NCBI RefSeq assembly: GCF_008831285.2
Contig: NC_045143.1
Location: forward strand, 16,898,464-16,962,463
DNA: 64,000 bases
Direction: 5' to 3'
DNA from: Nymphaea colorata
Taxonomy: Eukaryota > Streptophyta > Magnoliopsida > Nymphaeales > Nymphaeaceae
The notes under the pieces are model-generated. The model searched no databases. It worked only from the letters and a program-made list of their open reading frames with translations, and was not told where the DNA came from. Made by a program: the position numbers and the translations under genes. Shown here piece after piece: positions 61,509-64,000 of the stretch. How positions within the stretch are numbered: the first letter of the stretch is position 1; the number at the start of each line of letters is the position of its first letter.

Positions 61509-63678
61509 TCAACACTTTGGAAGATCAGATGGTGGTGGAGGCAGCTTTTGATTGGGCTTCTCTCCATCTAAGACCACCCAAGCCATTTTAAGGCCCCAAC
61601 TGGTGTGCACCTCCAGGTGACAATGCATGAACCACACACCTGCCATCATCACGCACAAGCAAATTACGTTAATCAATCAAACTAACAGGAAGAAACTTGA
61701 TCAGGTTAAGTAAAATTAACTTGAAAATTGTGAAGAACACAATTAAGCTGGGCCAGGCCCGGCTGGTTGTGTAGAAATTCATCCCTCACTCTTAAAAAAG
61801 AGAAACAATTATTCATCTCACCTGGGTTGTCAGCCAAGAACCGGATCGCCACCCATCCTCCACTTGGCACTCCGATCGTATTCCGCTCCATTGGGTCCAG
61901 CAAATTGAAATTGAGGAGGTCCTTATTTGGGTCATAATTTCCAAAACCTTGTCCCACCACAAAGAAATTGAAGCCATGAAGATGGAGGGGATGGCTCTCC
62001 GCCCCCAGAATGCTGGTGTCTTGCATCACCAACTGCACACTCGTGTTGTATTTCAGAACCACCACCTTGGTATCGTTGATCACTCGAGTATTGTTTGGTG
62101 GAGTGCCAGTGTAGTTGAAGGGAATAAGAGGTTGGCTAGGAAAGTCGGTAGAGTAAACCCCATTAGATTGACCAAAAAAGTGGGATTGAAGGAGTGCAGT
62201 AGTAGGAAGAACGAAGGAGACATTGTTCACGGAGGCAGAAAACCTTGTCCCGTTTGGGCCTTGGCACGTTTGGTTCTTAGGACAAGGAAGAGTCCCCAGT
62301 CCCACAGTGAAGAAGAAGTGTCTGTCGACTGTTTCAGGAACGTTTGCCGGAAACCTTCCACTTGCTAAGCTTCGAAACTTCCTACTAAAATTCATGGCAA
62401 AACTGCTGTCGTTTAAAGCAGGAAGGGTAGGCATGATGAGTGAGGTCTTGGGAGTAGGAGGAAAGTAATGGCGGCCTTGTTTGACTTTGTATTGCAGGAG
62501 GCCAACTGTTGTAGAGTTGTCAAATGTTCCTTGACCAGTAGCATACGGTCTTGCAGCCATAAGGAAGGTGCTGTTTGGGACAGGGGTGTAACATGTCTTG
62601 GCATGAAGGAGGACGTTGGTGGTTTGGCCTGGTGTTATGACCACAACCTCAGTTTTGAAGGGCTTTGTGTAGATGGCATCAGCTTCTACCACCGTAAGAG
62701 TGTGGTTGGCAATGCTAAAGAACAGCTCGTCATTGAGTGCAGCATTGATCAGGCGAAGCAGGTACGTCTTGCCGGGAGTGACGCTTAGCTTGAAAGTATC
62801 TGCATCAAAGTGAACAAAAAAAGTGCATTAAAATTTGATACTTCATAGGATACACATATTTTATAGTATATATGTTTTTTTGTATTCGTGTCCTTGACCA
62901 CTTACTAAATCCACCGTTAAAGACGTCATGTTTCTTAAGATCTCAAAATTTGATCACCGGAAATGGAATTATATATATCGGCTGATTAACATTGTAATAT
63001 ACCTTTAGATGAGCAATTGTAAAGCATTCCTGGAAGGCCATTAATAGTGTAAGAATCAGACACATTAGGACCTCCACCAGTCCTTAAAGCCTGAGCTATC
63101 ACCGCTTCTGGATCCGCATTAAACCATTCCCCTGCACATATTTTCCAAAAAAGGATGGCCTGAGAACTTGTAACTCCAAATGCGAAACTGAATTCCTGCA
63201 CTACCATTAATGATTCCATACTGTCAAATATATATGCCACATGAGGACGCTACGTCTAGAGTTTGCGTCCATGGGACAGAGTTATAGAACATAGACACCT
63301 CATGGAGCAGCAACAAATAACATATTTTTGCTTCATATGAAGTATTGACGAGCAGTGGTTGCATCTATCTCCGTGCCACATGCAACAAAAAGGCCATAAG
63401 AAGAAGATGGGAGACGTAATTGAGAAGCATTACCAAAGACAATGGGAACTTCTTTGTGGGGTTTAGGGAAAGGGTAGGACGTGTTATGCATGGGGAGGAT
63501 GACCAATGGCCCATAAATGGTAGCCCTCATCCAAGAGTCATGGGCGTGATAGAAGAGTGTCCCTCTCTGTCCTGTGATTGTGAAGTTGTACACATAAGTT
63601 TGTCCCGTTTGAATTGGACACTGCGTTACGTAAGCAGGGCCGTCTGCCCATGCACTGTTGAGCTGCCGAACTCCGTGC
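61509..63678 (-). CDS. Laccase (multicopper oxidase), 3' part
   Basis: Partial gene; the first exons lie beyond the right edge. Exons present are 63434-63678 (245 nt), 63003-63131 (129 nt), 61822-62799 and 61509-61639. The 245 and 129 nt sizes are characteristic of plant laccases. Copper-site motifs are [14 protein letters not shown] then [13 protein letters not shown] in domain 1, [18 protein letters not shown] in domain 3, and [16 protein letters not shown] near the C-terminus, which ends SDLPKC. Many N-glycosylation sequons are present, as in secreted laccases. Plant laccases oxidise monolignols or flavonoids in the cell wall; which substrate applies here is not shown. The stop codon and 3' flank are part of a tandem duplication. 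Confidence 0.94.
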
Positions 63679-63921
63679 CTGTACCCGAAACAAGAATCAA
63701 AGTGTAGAATTCAGGTGCTTATATAATAATTACAGTTCGTATTTCACATTTTATTACAGAATGAATGCAAAGGAATTTGGAGAATCAATTAGCTTAGGTA
63801 ATTGGACGCAATTCTACTACCTTCATGTTATCCCAACAGATGCAAATTAAAGCGGATAATGCATTCTGGCCTTCTCTAACTTGACTGTCTTAAGTCGTGC
63901 TTAAATATGAGATGATCATGG

Positions 63922-63957
63922 AACACACACACACACACGCACACATATATATATATA
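63922..63957. repeat. Compound (AC)n(AT)n microsatellite
   Basis: About eleven AC units with one G interruption run into about seven AT units, inside a laccase intron near the window edge. Confidence 0.95.
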
Positions 63958-64000
63958 GTTGGCCTGTTTGGAAGACAGCCTTGGTCACGTTTCATTGCAT

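Noticed and set aside
1-64000. CRISPR arrays, operons, prophage or other prokaryotic systems
   Set aside because: The window is plant nuclear DNA with spliced genes. Its repeats are microsatellites, tandem duplications and DNA transposons, with no regularly spaced direct repeats.

Overview
This is nuclear DNA of a flowering plant. The genes have GT-AG introns, AT-rich intergenic DNA and simple (GA)n/(CT)n/(TA)n tracts. The gene families are plant-specific: Rubisco activase, OHP1, an L-type lectin receptor kinase, two PLS-class PPR proteins, thaumatin-like proteins and a laccase. The species cannot be told from sequence alone. No prokaryotic, CRISPR, rRNA or tRNA feature was seen. All exon joins below were worked out by hand from splice consensus, frame and family similarity; no search was run.

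Layout. 162-1496 (-) is the 5' part of a PWI-domain splicing factor that runs off the left edge. 3177-8771 (-) is a complete 14-exon plastid sugar transporter of the pSuT type. 10785-18010 (+) is a complete 11-exon aldo-keto reductase with a 1.56 kb hAT-like element in intron 7. 20922-24962 (+) is a complete 7-exon Rubisco activase encoding the long, redox-sensitive isoform. 31302-33392 (+) is an intronless GC-rich lectin receptor kinase. 38174-40039 (+) is an intronless E-type PPR gene. 41714-42792 (-) is OHP1 in three exons. 44472-49503 (-) is an 11-exon TPR-like gene that is one base out of frame. 53023-53871 (+) and 58668-59521 (-) are two convergent thaumatin-like genes with an intronless DYW-type PPR gene (54776-57193, -) between them. 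61509-63678 (-) is the 3' part of a laccase that runs off the right edge.

The genes do not form an operon-like system. Three encode chloroplast proteins (pSuT-like transporter, Rubisco activase, OHP1). The two PPR proteins probably act on organelle RNA. The thaumatin-like proteins, laccase and receptor kinase act at the cell wall or surface.

No wholly new system was found. The best leads are: a 45-bp duplication that copies a splice acceptor, where the upstream copy would give an immediate stop; a Rubisco activase donor site that itself supplies the stop of a short isoform; a one-base frame break in the TPR gene; a GC-AG intron in one of two paralogous thaumatin-like genes; a duplicated laccase 3' end; two inverted copies of a 190-bp hAT MITE with target-site duplications; and a scrambled inverted repeat near 2.1 kb.
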